DNA of 64,000 nt from Pseudomonas sp. NFR16 (GTDB lineage: Bacteria > Pseudomonadota > Gammaproteobacteria > Pseudomonadales > Pseudomonadaceae): assembly GCF_900108875.1 (NCBI RefSeq), contig NZ_FNYJ01000001.1, positions 971,088 through 1,035,087 of the forward strand. The letters are read 5' to 3'. The position numbers and the translations under genes are program-made. How positions within the stretch are numbered: the first letter of the stretch is position 1; each line of letters starts with the position of its first letter. The notes under the pieces are model-generated. The model saw nothing but the letters and a program-made list of their open reading frames with translations, was not told the DNA's origin and did not search any database. Positions 54,613-63,809 of the stretch are shown here, piece by piece.

Positions 54613-55500
54613 TCAACCACCCTTCTTGCGTTGTTGCCAGGCGGCCGCCAGACCGCTGAGGCAGATGATGGCGATGCCCGCCTGGGCAGTCAGCGATGGT
54701 GCATGGTTGAACACGATGAAACCCCAGAGCCCGGCAAAGACGATCTGGCAATACCCGAACGGCGCCAGCAGCGCGGGCGCGGCAAAGCGGAACGCCTGAG
54801 TGAGCATCAAATGCGCGACCATTCCGCAGGTGCCCAGTGCCAGCATGAAGGGGATGTGTCGCCACTCCGGTGACTGCCAGAAGAACGGCACGATGGCGCT
54901 CATCAGCAGGCTGTTGAACAGCCCGGCGAAGAAGTTGCTGGTGGTCGGGCTGTCATGCGCCGCGACCAGTCGCGTCAGCAACTGATAACAGGCAAAGCAC
55001 AATGCTGATCCCAGCGGCAGCAGGATCGCCGGGGTGAACAATTCGCCGCCCGGGTGCACGATCACCATCACGCCGCCGAACCCCACCAGCACCGCGATCC
55101 ACTGTCCGCGGCTGACCGTTTCCTTGAGCAATGGCACCGACAATGCCGTCACCAGCAACGGGGCGAGGAAGTTGACCGCGGTCGCCTCCGCGATCGGGAT
55201 GAACATCAGGCCGCTGGTGAACAGCAGACTAGTGCCAAGCAGACACACTGCGCGCAACGCCTGCAGGCCGGGCTTTTTGGTGCGCAGCACACGCAGCCCG
55301 GACGACGGCATGAAGATGCACGCCATCAGCGCGGTGTGCACGACATACCGAATCCACACGACCATCATGATCGGGTAGATGCCGGAGAGGTATTTGGAGA
55401 GCGTGTCGTGACTGGAAAACAGAAAGGTCGCCAGGACGATCAGTGCGATCCCCTTGAGCGGCTGGTTGACGCCGGAGAGCGGCGTGCTGGTGTTACTCAT
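54613..55500 (-). CDS. DMT-superfamily permease (EamA domains)
   Basis: A 295-residue drug/metabolite transporter with ten hydrophobic segments in two EamA repeats; the first contains LATFLFSSHDTLSKYLSGIY and the second FACYQLLTRLVAAHDSPTTS. It ends in a short basic tail (QQRKKGG). It diverges from a LysR regulator across 258 bp, a typical arrangement for a regulated exporter. The substrate is not predictable from sequence. Confidence 0.92.
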   Translation of the reverse strand: MSNTSTPLSGVNQPLKGIALIVLATFLFSSHDTLSKYLSGIYPIMMVVWIRYVVHTALMACIFMPSSGLRVLRTKKPGLQALRAVCLLGTSLLFTSGLMFIPIAEATAVNFLAPLLVTALSVPLLKETVSRGQWIAVLVGFGGVMVIVHPGGELFTPAILLPLGSALCFACYQLLTRLVAAHDSPTTSNFFAGLFNSLLMSAIVPFFWQSPEWRHIPFMLALGTCGMVAHLMLTQAFRFAAPALLAPFGYCQIVFAGLWGFIVFNHAPSLTAQAGIAIICLSGLAAAWQQRKKGG

Positions 55501-55758
55501 CAGCTTTCCTTTGGCCTTGCGTGAATGCGTGGTCAGTCCGTTGCCTCTGCGAGCATCTGGCCAGACGTTAGAAGAATATAGAAGGAGTCGTCAGATAACC
55601 AAACAAACCTGAAACATCGAGTCGTTTTTCTGACCGCTCGGTGACGCTTTCATCCACCTTTTCAACCCGCCTGGCGCCACGCGCAGGCCGGTGTCTCTTT
55701 TCCGCGGCCCTGATTTCACGCAGACTGCCGCTCTGGACAGCTCGGGATCGGGGACAAC

Positions 55759-56670
55759 GTGGATCGTATTCAGGAAATGAGCATTTTCGTGGCCGTTGCC
55801 GAAGGTCCCAGTTTCGCCTCGGTTTCACGTCGTCTGGATCTGTCCACGGCCACCGTGACCCGTGCCGTCGCGCAGCTGGAAAGCCGGCTGGGGACCTTGC
55901 TGGTGGTCCGCACGACACGCCAGCTGCGTCTGACCGAATCCGGTCTGCGCTTCGCCGAAGACTGTCGGCGCCTGTTGTCGGACCTGCACGAGGCGGAAAG
56001 CTCCGCTGCCGGCATCCACGCCACGCCTCACGGGCAACTGACGATCACCGCGCCCCAGGTTTTCGGCGACCTGCACGTTACGCCGATCATGACCGAGTAC
56101 CTGACCTCGCACCCGCAGGTGCAGATCCGCGCGCTATTGATGGACCGCGTCGCCGCGCAGTTGGAAGAAGGCATCGACGTGTCGGTGCGCATCGGTCAAT
56201 TGCCCGACTCATCGCTGACCGCGATCCGCGTCGGTCAGGTGCGGCGCATGGTCTGCGCCTCCCCCGCCTATCTCGCCGCCCACGGCACACCCATGCACCC
56301 CCATGAACTCGTCCAGCGCGAAACCGTTTCCGTGGTGATCACCGGACGCAGTGTCGACTGGGGTTTCAAGATCGACGGCCGCGTGCAGGATGTGAAGGTG
56401 CAGTCCAGACTGGCCATGACCTCGTTCACCGCCTCCATACACGCTGCCGTCGATGGCTGGGGGCTGACTCAGGTGCCGTCTTACCAGATCCGCAGCCGAC
56501 TGCAATCCGGCGCGCTGTGCGCGGTGCTCGAGTCCTTCGAGGTTCCGCCGATGCCGGTCTACGTGGTGTACGCAGAAGGACGTCGCGGCTCCTCGAAAGT
56601 CCGCTCCTTCGTTGACTTGTGTGTCACGCGTCTGCGCGCGGATCTGGACTACGCCGTGACCGACCAGTGA
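55759..56670 (+). CDS. LysR-family transcriptional regulator
   Basis: A 303-residue LysR regulator. The winged helix-turn-helix is at about residues 1-60 (FASVSRRLDLSTATVTRAVA, QLESRLGTLLVVRTTRQLRL), followed by a periplasmic-binding-protein-like effector domain (TAIRVGQVRRMVCASPAYLA). It starts with GTG, preceded by GGGGAC. It diverges from the DMT permease, its probable target. Confidence 0.92.
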   Translation: MDRIQEMSIFVAVAEGPSFASVSRRLDLSTATVTRAVAQLESRLGTLLVVRTTRQLRLTESGLRFAEDCRRLLSDLHEAESSAAGIHATPHGQLTITAPQVFGDLHVTPIMTEYLTSHPQVQIRALLMDRVAAQLEEGIDVSVRIGQLPDSSLTAIRVGQVRRMVCASPAYLAAHGTPMHPHELVQRETVSVVITGRSVDWGFKIDGRVQDVKVQSRLAMTSFTASIHAAVDGWGLTQVPSYQIRSRLQSGALCAVLESFEVPPMPVYVVYAEGRRGSSKVRSFVDLCVTRLRADLDYAVTDQ

Positions 56671-56752
56671 ACGGCGCTGTTGGGCGCAGCCGCTGACGGC
56701 TGAGTGGATACCCCCGCGGCAAAGGTTTGTGAGGAATGAAAAAGGTTGATCG

Positions 56753-57652
56753 ATGGATAAGTTGCTGGCACTGAAAATGTTCGTGGAAACCGTCGACGCC
56801 AAGGGCTTTTCGGCAGCCGCACGGCAACTGGGGGTGGCGACCTCCAGTGTGACCCGGATGATCGACTCGCTCGAGTCGGAGCTGGGCACCGTGTTGTTCA
56901 ATCGCTCGACCCGTCAGGTCACGGTGTCCGACGCGGGCGCGGCGTACTACCAGCGGGCGCGCAAGATTCTCGAGGACGTGGCCGACGCCGACGCGACCGT
57001 CACGGACACCGACGAGGAGCCTTCCGGGCCGCTGCGCATTTCAGTGCCCACCGCCTTCGGCCGCCGGATCATCGCGCCGCGCCTGGGCATGCTCATGGCC
57101 CGCCACCCGCGGCTGGAGCTCGACATTACGCTGACCGACAACATCGTCGACCTGTTTTCCGAACGCGTTGACCTGTCCATCCGGCTGGGTGCTGCAGCGC
57201 CCATGGATGGCGTGGTGTCGCGCACGCTGGGTGAGTTCCGTCGCCGCGTGGTTGCCAGCCAGGCTTACCTGACCGATCGGGGCGAGCCGCTGAAACCTGC
57301 GGATCTGGCCAGCCATGACTGCCTGCGTTTCAACTTCGGCAGCCCTCAGCAGAGCTGGAATTTTCTGTCGATTGAGGGCGAGGTCCGGGTGCCGGTCAGC
57401 GGTCGCTTCAAGAGCAACAACGCGGAAGTCCTGCGCGAGATGGCGAAGGCTGGCGGAGGCATCGCGCTGCTGCCGGACTGGCTGATCGATGAAGATATCG
57501 CCGACGGCGCGCTGATCGAATTGTTCGAACACAGCCCGGCCTACCCGGACAACGCAGTGGGCCAGATCAGCGCCCTCTATCTGCCGAACCACCGAGGGTC
57601 CAGGCGGGTCAAGGCGTTCATTGCGTTCATGCACGAGATCCTCGCTCGCTGA
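56753..57652 (+). CDS. LysR-family transcriptional regulator
   Basis: A 299-residue LysR regulator similar in layout to its upstream neighbour, with HTH FSAAARQLGVATSSVTRMID at about residues 19-38 and effector-domain sequence PLRISVPTAFGRRIIAPRLG. It precedes an old-yellow-enzyme gene on the same strand by 120 bp, so it may control it. The upstream LysR gene ends only 82 bp away, but the two are of different subgroups and are not obviously a recent duplication. Confidence 0.92.
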   Translation: MDKLLALKMFVETVDAKGFSAAARQLGVATSSVTRMIDSLESELGTVLFNRSTRQVTVSDAGAAYYQRARKILEDVADADATVTDTDEEPSGPLRISVPTAFGRRIIAPRLGMLMARHPRLELDITLTDNIVDLFSERVDLSIRLGAAAPMDGVVSRTLGEFRRRVVASQAYLTDRGEPLKPADLASHDCLRFNFGSPQQSWNFLSIEGEVRVPVSGRFKSNNAEVLREMAKAGGGIALLPDWLIDEDIADGALIELFEHSPAYPDNAVGQISALYLPNHRGSRRVKAFIAFMHEILAR

Positions 57653-57772
57653 TGCCCTTGCAGCCTGCGCAACGGGCTTTTGCGCAGGCGGCCGATTCTC
57701 CCGGCAACGCATGCGCCGTAACGTGGAGGCCATCACACACCTTCCACGCAACACGCATTCGAGACCACGACC

Positions 57773-58879
57773 ATGAAGCTCTTCACCCCGATCACGCTCG
57801 GCCACCTGACCCTGAACCACCGCGTCGCGATGGCGCCGCTTACCCGCTCCCGCGCGGGCCAGCCGGGCAATGTGCCGACGCCGATGAACGTCGAGTATTA
57901 CCGTCAGCGGGCCAGCGCGGCACTGATCGTTACCGAAGCCACGCAGATTTCCCCGCAGGGTCAGGGTTATGCCTGGACGCCCGGCATCCACAGCGCCGAA
58001 CAGGTCGCCGGGTGGAAGCAGGTCAGCGACGCGGTGCATGGCGAAGGCGGCAGGATTTTCCTGCAGCTGTGGCATGTCGGCCGAGTGTCGCATCCCGTGT
58101 TTCAGCCCGGTGGCGGCTTGCCGGTCGCGCCAAGTGCCCTGCCCGTGCCTGGCAAGACATTCATCCTCGACGAACAGGGCCAAGGCGTCTGGGGTGATGT
58201 CCCGGTCCCGCAGGCAATGACGATCGAAGGCATCCAGGCGATCATCGCCGATTATCGCCGCGCTGCCCGCAACGCAATGCTCGCCGGAATGGATGGCGTG
58301 GAGATTCATGCGGGCAACGGTTATCTGCTCGATCAGTTCATCAACTCGGCCAGTAACGTGCGCGACGACGCTTACGGTGGCTCTATCGAGAACCGCGCAC
58401 GTCTGGTGCTCGAGGTCACCCGAGCGGTCATCGATGAGGTGGGCGCGCAGCGGGTGGCCGTGCGCCTGACGCCGATGGGTCGCTTCATGGGCATGGGCGA
58501 CGACACCCCGGAAGACACCTTCAGCTACATCGTCCGCCAGCTCGACATGCTGAATCTGGCGTATCTGCATCTGGTAGAACCGGCAATGGTCGGCACCGTG
58601 CGCGATGAGCAGTTCGACCCGCGCTGGGACGTGATCATCAAACGTCTGCGTGGCGAGTTCAAAGGCCCGCTCATGCTGGCGGGCGGCTACGACCAGCAGA
58701 GCGCCGAACAGGCTCTGCTGGATGGGCGCGCCGACCTGATTGCCTTCGGCCGCCCCTTCATCGCCAACCCGGATCTGCCCGCCCGCCTGCGCGGTAATCA
58801 TCCGCTCAACGTGGCCGACAGCGAACGCTTCTTCGGTGGCGATGCGCAGGGCTATATCGATTATCCGGCGATGGCGTAA
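57773..58879 (+). CDS. Old yellow enzyme-family alkene reductase
   Basis: A 368-residue FMN-dependent ene-reductase (NemA/XenB group) that reduces activated C=C bonds and nitro compounds with NADPH. The substrate-binding pair His179 and Asn182 and catalytic Tyr184 are in EIHAGNGYLLDQF; FMN-binding segments include MAPLTRSRAGQPGNVPTPMN and LIAFGRPFIANPDLPARL. The protein starts with the typical MKLFTPITLGHLTLNHRV. It follows a LysR gene and is probably induced by electrophiles. Confidence 0.95.
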   Translation: MKLFTPITLGHLTLNHRVAMAPLTRSRAGQPGNVPTPMNVEYYRQRASAALIVTEATQISPQGQGYAWTPGIHSAEQVAGWKQVSDAVHGEGGRIFLQLWHVGRVSHPVFQPGGGLPVAPSALPVPGKTFILDEQGQGVWGDVPVPQAMTIEGIQAIIADYRRAARNAMLAGMDGVEIHAGNGYLLDQFINSASNVRDDAYGGSIENRARLVLEVTRAVIDEVGAQRVAVRLTPMGRFMGMGDDTPEDTFSYIVRQLDMLNLAYLHLVEPAMVGTVRDEQFDPRWDVIIKRLRGEFKGPLMLAGGYDQQSAEQALLDGRADLIAFGRPFIANPDLPARLRGNHPLNVADSERFFGGDAQGYIDYPAMA

Positions 58880-59088
58880 TCGCGGTCCGGGCCAGTTCTG
58901 AACGTTATGATTGTCTGCCGTGCAACACCCTATGAGTGGAAGCCGGACAATCTCGCGCTTTTCATCAACTGCGATGATTTGCCGTATCGACAATCAGTAT
59001 TTCTGGCCCGTCAACCCCATGACTAACATGACCCCATCAGCAAGCCATGCCCTGTCTGCGTGCTCAAACGGACAGGTGGGAGCCCGTC

Positions 59089-59367
59089 ATGAAATATGCA
59101 CTTTTTGCCGCACTTTCCCTGTTCAGTGTCTATGCCTCGGCCAGTGACTCAGCTGACGCTGCAACGTCCAGCAGCGCAGCGAGCCCGGCCACTCAGTACG
59201 ATTACACGCAGGATCTGGACATCGCCAAGGTCGTTCGCATCAGCAATGCCAACGCGGGCGCCGACCGCTGCGGCCCGGTGAAGGCGCAAATGGAGTACCT
59301 GGACAGCAAAGGCGTGACGCACAAGCTGGAGTACACACGCCTGGGCGACACTTGCGAAAACGGCTGA
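59089..59367 (+). CDS. Small secreted DUF2790-family protein
   Basis: A 92-residue exported protein. Residues 1-18 (MKYALFAALSLFSVYASA) are a Sec signal peptide, and the mature part is the DUF2790 domain, found mostly in Pseudomonas (YTQDLDIAKVVRISNANAGA, then DSKGVTHKLEYTRLGDTC). Two cysteines (in RCGPV and DTCENG) may form a disulfide. GGGAG is 6 nt before the ATG; an open frame from 59047 is longer but unsupported. The function of the family is unknown to me. It lies convergent to a GntR gene. Confidence 0.87.
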   Translation: MKYALFAALSLFSVYASASDSADAATSSSAASPATQYDYTQDLDIAKVVRISNANAGADRCGPVKAQMEYLDSKGVTHKLEYTRLGDTCENG

Positions 59368-59411
59368 TCTTTACTAAACGACCCGCGTCGCTCAAAGAAA
59401 CACGCCAACGC

Positions 59412-60137
59412 CTAGCGACGAACCGACTCCGGGTGCTCGTCGTCCTGCCCCACCATCAACATCAACGCGTCACGCTTGGCCAGCAAATGCTGACGCAGGA
59501 TGGCGCTCAGGCGTTTGCCGTCCCGGGCCTCGAGCGCCTGGATCATCTCCTCGTGGTCGTGCACCGCCCTGTCCCACTTCGGAGCCTGAAGATTGGAGCG
59601 AAAGCGCAGCGCCTGGATGCGCCCGTTCAGCGCCATGTAGGTCTGACGCAACGCCGAATTGCGTGCCGCCTGATTGATCAGGTCGTGAATGGCCCGGTTG
59701 CGCTGGTAGTAACCCGGCAGGTCGTTCTGGTTCTTGCACACCACCATCGCGTAATGCAGGGCCTTGATTTCGTCCAACTCGTCGACCGTGATGCGTTCAC
59801 ACGCCAACTCACCGGCGAAGGCTTCCAGACCGCTCATCAGCTCGAACGCTTCACGGATTTCCAGTTCCGACATTCGCGCGACACTGGCGCCGCGGTTGGG
59901 CCAGATGTCGATCAGACCCTCTGCCGCCAGCACTTTCAGCGCTTCACGCAACGGCGTCCGGGAAATGCCCAGCGTCTCGCACAGTTCACGCTCGTTCAGC
60001 TTGGTGCCCGGACCCAGCGTGCCCTCGATGATGAAGCCGCGCAAATGCTCCACCACGGTGTCGTGCAGGCGCTGGCGCGCGAGTTTCGGCAGTTGCCGCA
60101 CACCCTCCACAAGCGACGGGAAATCTGAATCTTGCAT
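59412..60137 (-). CDS. GntR-family transcriptional regulator (FCD/FadR subgroup)
   Basis: A 241-residue regulator: winged HTH (LNERELCETLGISRTPLREA, about residues 47-66) and a C-terminal FCD helical domain that usually binds organic acids through a metal site (RNRAIHDLINQAARNSALRQ contains one of the conserved His). It diverges from the aminotransferase-MFS-hydratase set, which it probably represses. A likely operator overlaps its own start codon. Confidence 0.92.
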   Translation of the reverse strand: MQDSDFPSLVEGVRQLPKLARQRLHDTVVEHLRGFIIEGTLGPGTKLNERELCETLGISRTPLREALKVLAAEGLIDIWPNRGASVARMSELEIREAFELMSGLEAFAGELACERITVDELDEIKALHYAMVVCKNQNDLPGYYQRNRAIHDLINQAARNSALRQTYMALNGRIQALRFRSNLQAPKWDRAVHDHEEMIQALEARDGKRLSAILRQHLLAKRDALMLMVGQDDEHPESVRR

Positions 60138-60144
60138 ACAAAAT
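60132..60144. promoter_or_regulatory. GntR operator candidate 1, overlapping the regulator's start codon
   Basis: TTGCATACAAAAT occurs here, with a TTGTATGCAA palindrome on the minus strand that includes the regulator ATG. A near-identical 13-mer lies upstream of the divergent aminotransferase gene. FCD-type GntR regulators often bind TTG-TATACAA-like palindromes, so autorepression is plausible. Confidence 0.5.
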
Positions 60145-60258
60145 CCTCTCGGCGATGGAGGAATACTAAGACATATTTCCTGATTTGACAGGCGGCTGGT
60201 GTGGATTGGCCACCTCTACCCATCGAATTGACGCGGCTCAAAGCACTGCTAATGTAGT

Positions 60259-60271
60259 TTGCATTCAAAAT
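60259..60271. promoter_or_regulatory. GntR operator candidate 2, upstream of the aminotransferase
   Basis: TTGCATTCAAAAT differs from the site at the regulator start by a single base and sits 22 bp before the aminotransferase ATG, where a bound repressor would block initiation. Confidence 0.5.
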
Positions 60272-60293
60272 ACAAAAACAGAGGCGCGCCATC

Positions 60294-61499
60294 ATGAAAC
60301 TCGATTTCCACCCTGCCGGTCGTCATTTTCTGCAGATTCCAGGGCCCAGCCCGGTGCCGGACCGCATCTTGCGAGCCATGAGTTACCCCACCATCGATCA
60401 CCGTGGCCCTGAGTTCGGCGAACTCGGGCTCAAGGTGCTGAGCGGCATCAAAAAGATCTTCAAAACCGATCAGCCCGTGATCATCTACCCGGCGTCCGGC
60501 ACCGGCGCCTGGGAAGCCGCGCTGTGCAACACGTTGAGCGCAGGTGACAAAGTGCTGATGTTCGAAACCGGCCATTTCGCCACGCTCTGGAAGAAAATGG
60601 CGGAAAGCCTGGGCATCGAGCCTGAGTTTCTGGGTCGGCCCGGCATCGAAGGCTGGCGCCATGGCGTGGACGCCGGGAAGATCGAGGAACGCCTGCGCAG
60701 CGATTCAGCGCATGCCATCAAGGCGGTGTGCGTCGTGCACAACGAAACCAGCACCGGCGTCACGTCGGACATTGCCGCGGTGCGCAGGGCCATCGATGCC
60801 GCCGGGCACCCGGCCCTGTTGCTGGTGGACACCATTTCCGGCCTCGCTTCGGCGGATTATCGTCACGATGAATGGGGCGTCGATGTGACCGTTTCCGGCT
60901 CGCAGAAAGGCCTGATGCTGCCGCCCGGCATCAGCTTCAACGCGATCTCGACCAAAGCCATTGCCGCCAGCCAGACCGCGCGTCTGCCGCGCAGCTTCTG
61001 GGCGTGGGACGAAATCATCGAGATGAATAAATCCGGGTATTGGCCCTACACGCCCAATACCAATCTGCTGTACGGCTTGTCTAAGGCGCTGGACATGATT
61101 CTGGGCGAAGGTCTGGACAACGTGTTCGCTCGCCATCATCGCCTGGCGCAGGCCTGCCGCATCGCGGTCAATGCCTGGGGCCTGCCGATCCAGTGCGCCG
61201 ACCCGGCCGTCTACAGTCCGGTGCTCACCGGCGTGATGACCCCCGACGGCGTGGACGCCGATCAGGTGCGCAAGGTCATTTACGAGCGCTTCGACATGTC
61301 GCTGGGCACGGGCCTTGGCAAGATGAAGGGCCGCATGTTCCGCATCGGTCACCTGGGCGACTGCAACGATCTGACGCTGATGGCGACCTTGGCCGGCTGC
61401 GAAATGGGCCTGCAGATGGCGGGCGTGAAACTCAACGGCAGCGGCATCGCGGCGGCCATGGATTTCATCGGTTCGCAAGACGTGCCTTTCCGGCGGTAA
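60294..61499 (+). CDS. Class-V aminotransferase (alanine/serine-glyoxylate type)
   Basis: A 401-residue PLP enzyme of fold type I, class V. The PLP-lysine is in VSGSQKGLMLPPG near residue 205; other family marks are the N-terminal HFLQIPGPSPVPDRILRAMS, PASGTGAWEAALCNTLSAGD, and DTISGLASADYRHDEWGVDV. Homologues use serine, alanine or ureidoglycine with glyoxylate. It is the first gene of a set followed by an MFS transporter and a hydratase-like gene, so its amine donor may be an unusual compound imported by that transporter. Confidence 0.92.
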   Translation: MKLDFHPAGRHFLQIPGPSPVPDRILRAMSYPTIDHRGPEFGELGLKVLSGIKKIFKTDQPVIIYPASGTGAWEAALCNTLSAGDKVLMFETGHFATLWKKMAESLGIEPEFLGRPGIEGWRHGVDAGKIEERLRSDSAHAIKAVCVVHNETSTGVTSDIAAVRRAIDAAGHPALLLVDTISGLASADYRHDEWGVDVTVSGSQKGLMLPPGISFNAISTKAIAASQTARLPRSFWAWDEIIEMNKSGYWPYTPNTNLLYGLSKALDMILGEGLDNVFARHHRLAQACRIAVNAWGLPIQCADPAVYSPVLTGVMTPDGVDADQVRKVIYERFDMSLGTGLGKMKGRMFRIGHLGDCNDLTLMATLAGCEMGLQMAGVKLNGSGIAAAMDFIGSQDVPFRR

Positions 61500-61617
61500 A
61501 CAGGCAACTGGGCGGTAATCGGTTTACCGCCTGAAGCCTGCGACGTACACCTGCTCCTGATCTATCCCGACTCACGCGCCTGCCTGGCGCGAACAATAAG
61601 AAACTGGAGATAGCGTC

Positions 61618-62928
61618 ATGAAACTGTTTCGCCTGCGCCCTACGAGCATGGTGCTGTTCATGCTCTGCATCATGTATTTCATCACCTACCTGGACCGCGT
61701 CAACGTCAGCACCGCCGCTTCGGGCTTCGGCGCTGAATTCGGCTTGTCCAATACGCAGATTGGTCTGGTGTTTTCGGCCTTTGCGTATCCCTACCTGGTC
61801 TTTCAGGTCATCGGCGGCTGGATCAGCGACAAATACGGCGCCCGGCGCACGCTGATCGTCTGCGGCGCGCTGTGGGGACTGGCGACCGTGCTGACCGGTT
61901 TCGCCGGCGGCCTGTTGTCGTTACTGGCCGCACGTCTGCTGCTCGGGCTGGGAGAAGGCGCGACCTTTCCCGCCGCCACCGCCGCGATGTCCCGCTGGGT
62001 CGCCAAGGAAAAACGCGGATTCGCCCAAGGCATTACCCACTCCGCCGCACGCATCGGCAACGCAGTCGCCCCTGCAGCCGTGGTGGCGATCATGGCCGCC
62101 TATAGCTGGCGTGCGGCGTTCTTCGTGTGTGGCGCCATCAGTCTGGTCTGGGTCGTGCTTTGGGCGTTCGTTTTCGCCGAACATCCCAAGGACCATCCGC
62201 GCATCACCCAGGCCGAACTGGCGCTGCTGCCGCTGCCCAAGGGCAAGGCGCCGAAAGTCCCGTGGAAAGCGCTGTTCAGGCGCATGTTTCCGGTGACCAT
62301 CGTGTACTTCTGCTATGGCTGGACGCTGTGGTTGTTCCTGTCCTGGATTCCGCAATACTTCCTGCACAGTTACAACATGGACCTGAAGAAATCGGCAATC
62401 TTCGCCTCGGCGGTGTTCCTCGCCGGCGTGGTCGGCGACACCCTCGGCGGCTTGGTCACCGACCGCCTGCTGATCAAGACCCGATGCCTGAAACGCTCGC
62501 GCAGCTGGATGGTTGCAGTGTGCATGTTTCTGACCCTCGCGTGCCTGGTGCCGGTGATGTTCGGGCACAACGCTTACGTGTCGATGGTGTGTTTGGCAGG
62601 CGGCTTTTTCTTCGCGGAGATGACCATCGGACCGATGTGGGCGATTCCCATGGACATCGCACCGGAGTTCAGCGGCACCGCCAGCGGCATCATGAGCACC
62701 GGCTCGGCTGCGGCGGCGATTCTGTCGCCCGTGGTTTCAGGGTATCTGATTGACCGCTATGGCAGTTGGGACCTGCCTTTCGCCGGCAGCATGCTGCTGA
62801 TGGCCATTGGTGTGATTCTGGCGTTCGGGATGAAGCCGGAACATAAATTCGAGAACCCGACCGAGCCTGTCGTCGGCGCCGGGAACGCGCCTGAGCATCC
62901 GACGACTTCCGTCGTGGTCAGCAAATGA
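61618..62928 (+). CDS. MFS transporter, anion:cation symporter type
   Basis: A 436-residue major facilitator of the ACS (glucarate/phthalate-type) group. Helix 1 reads MYFITYLDRVNVSTAASGF, the 2-3 loop GGWISDKYGARRTLIVCG, and helix 4 GLGEGATFPAATAAMSRW. Such proteins import organic acids. The start is preceded by CTGGAGATAGCGTC, a good ribosome site. It lies 118 bp after the aminotransferase and 93 bp before the hydratase, so the three probably form a catabolic unit. Confidence 0.93.
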   Translation: MKLFRLRPTSMVLFMLCIMYFITYLDRVNVSTAASGFGAEFGLSNTQIGLVFSAFAYPYLVFQVIGGWISDKYGARRTLIVCGALWGLATVLTGFAGGLLSLLAARLLLGLGEGATFPAATAAMSRWVAKEKRGFAQGITHSAARIGNAVAPAAVVAIMAAYSWRAAFFVCGAISLVWVVLWAFVFAEHPKDHPRITQAELALLPLPKGKAPKVPWKALFRRMFPVTIVYFCYGWTLWLFLSWIPQYFLHSYNMDLKKSAIFASAVFLAGVVGDTLGGLVTDRLLIKTRCLKRSRSWMVAVCMFLTLACLVPVMFGHNAYVSMVCLAGGFFFAEMTIGPMWAIPMDIAPEFSGTASGIMSTGSAAAAILSPVVSGYLIDRYGSWDLPFAGSMLLMAIGVILAFGMKPEHKFENPTEPVVGAGNAPEHPTTSVVVSK

Positions 62929-63021
62929 GGTTAAAGTAACGACGCTGGCTCCGCCGTCCGTTGCCCTCCTGCGAGCGGGCTGTGGAGCGCTTTCCATTCA
63001 ATAGCATGAAGGAAGTCCCGC

Positions 63022-63789
63022 GTGAATCAATCGTCTCACCCAGCGAACATTGCCGAATTGATCGTCGACGCCATGCGCAATGGTCAGAAGATCGCCGAGA
63101 TCCGTCCCGAGTACGTCCCTGCCGATGCCGCTGGCGCGTACGCCCTGCAACGGGAAATCCTGCGCTTGCGTGACACCACCGTGGGTGGCTGGAAAGTCGG
63201 CTCCAAATCCACCTCGGGCGGTCCGATCAACGGCGCACTGCTGCCGGAAGACGGGCTGTTTGCCAGCGGCAGTCAGGTGGAGTGCGTCGACTACCCTTCG
63301 CCCATTCTCGAGCTGGAGGTTGCCTTTCGCCTGAACCGCGAATTCGTGCCCCGTGAAGCGCCGTACTCCGATGAAGAAGTCATAAGCGCCATCGGCTTCA
63401 TGGCCGCGACCATCGAAGTGGTTTCCAGCCGCTTCGCAGCGTGGCCGAAGGTCGAGCCGTTACTGGCACTCGGTGATCTGTTGAACCACGGTGCGCTGAT
63501 CGTTGGCGATTTCGTGCCTTACGACGCCAGCTTTCCCTTCGTCGAGCCAGCGCTGACGTTCACCTACGGCGACGAAGACATCGTCCCGGGCGACGGCGCC
63601 AATCCGGCCGGCGATCCGCGCCGCCTGTTGCCGTGGCTGGTCAATCACCACACCGGCAACGGCCAGCGTGTCACGCCTGATCTGGTGATCACCACCGGCT
63701 CCTACACCGGCATGTACCAGACCAAAGGCCCCGGACAAGCCGTGGGCGAGATCCGCGGTCTACCGCCCGTATCGGTCGAATTGATCTGA
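63022..63789 (+). CDS. 2-Keto-4-pentenoate hydratase-like protein (FAH superfamily)
   Basis: A 255-residue enzyme of the fumarylacetoacetate hydrolase/2-hydroxypenta-2,4-dienoate hydratase superfamily. The family motif GGWKVGSKSTSGGPINGALL is present near residue 53, and metal-binding glutamates are seen in PSPILELEVAFRL. The GTG start has GAAGGAAG just upstream. In meta-cleavage routes homologues hydrate 2-keto-4-pentenoate; some decarboxylate 4-oxalocrotonate. Here no ring-cleavage genes are adjacent, so the substrate is probably different. Confidence 0.9.
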   Translation: MNQSSHPANIAELIVDAMRNGQKIAEIRPEYVPADAAGAYALQREILRLRDTTVGGWKVGSKSTSGGPINGALLPEDGLFASGSQVECVDYPSPILELEVAFRLNREFVPREAPYSDEEVISAIGFMAATIEVVSSRFAAWPKVEPLLALGDLLNHGALIVGDFVPYDASFPFVEPALTFTYGDEDIVPGDGANPAGDPRRLLPWLVNHHTGNGQRVTPDLVITTGSYTGMYQTKGPGQAVGEIRGLPPVSVELI

Positions 63790-63809
63790 GGCCCAGCCTC
63801 ACCGCAAAG

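Noticed and set aside
57041..58993. 650-codon open frame on the minus strand
   Set aside because: It is antisense to the second LysR gene and the old yellow enzyme gene, both clear families. Its product is His/Arg/Gln-rich without recognisable motifs, typical of mirror frames in high-GC DNA.
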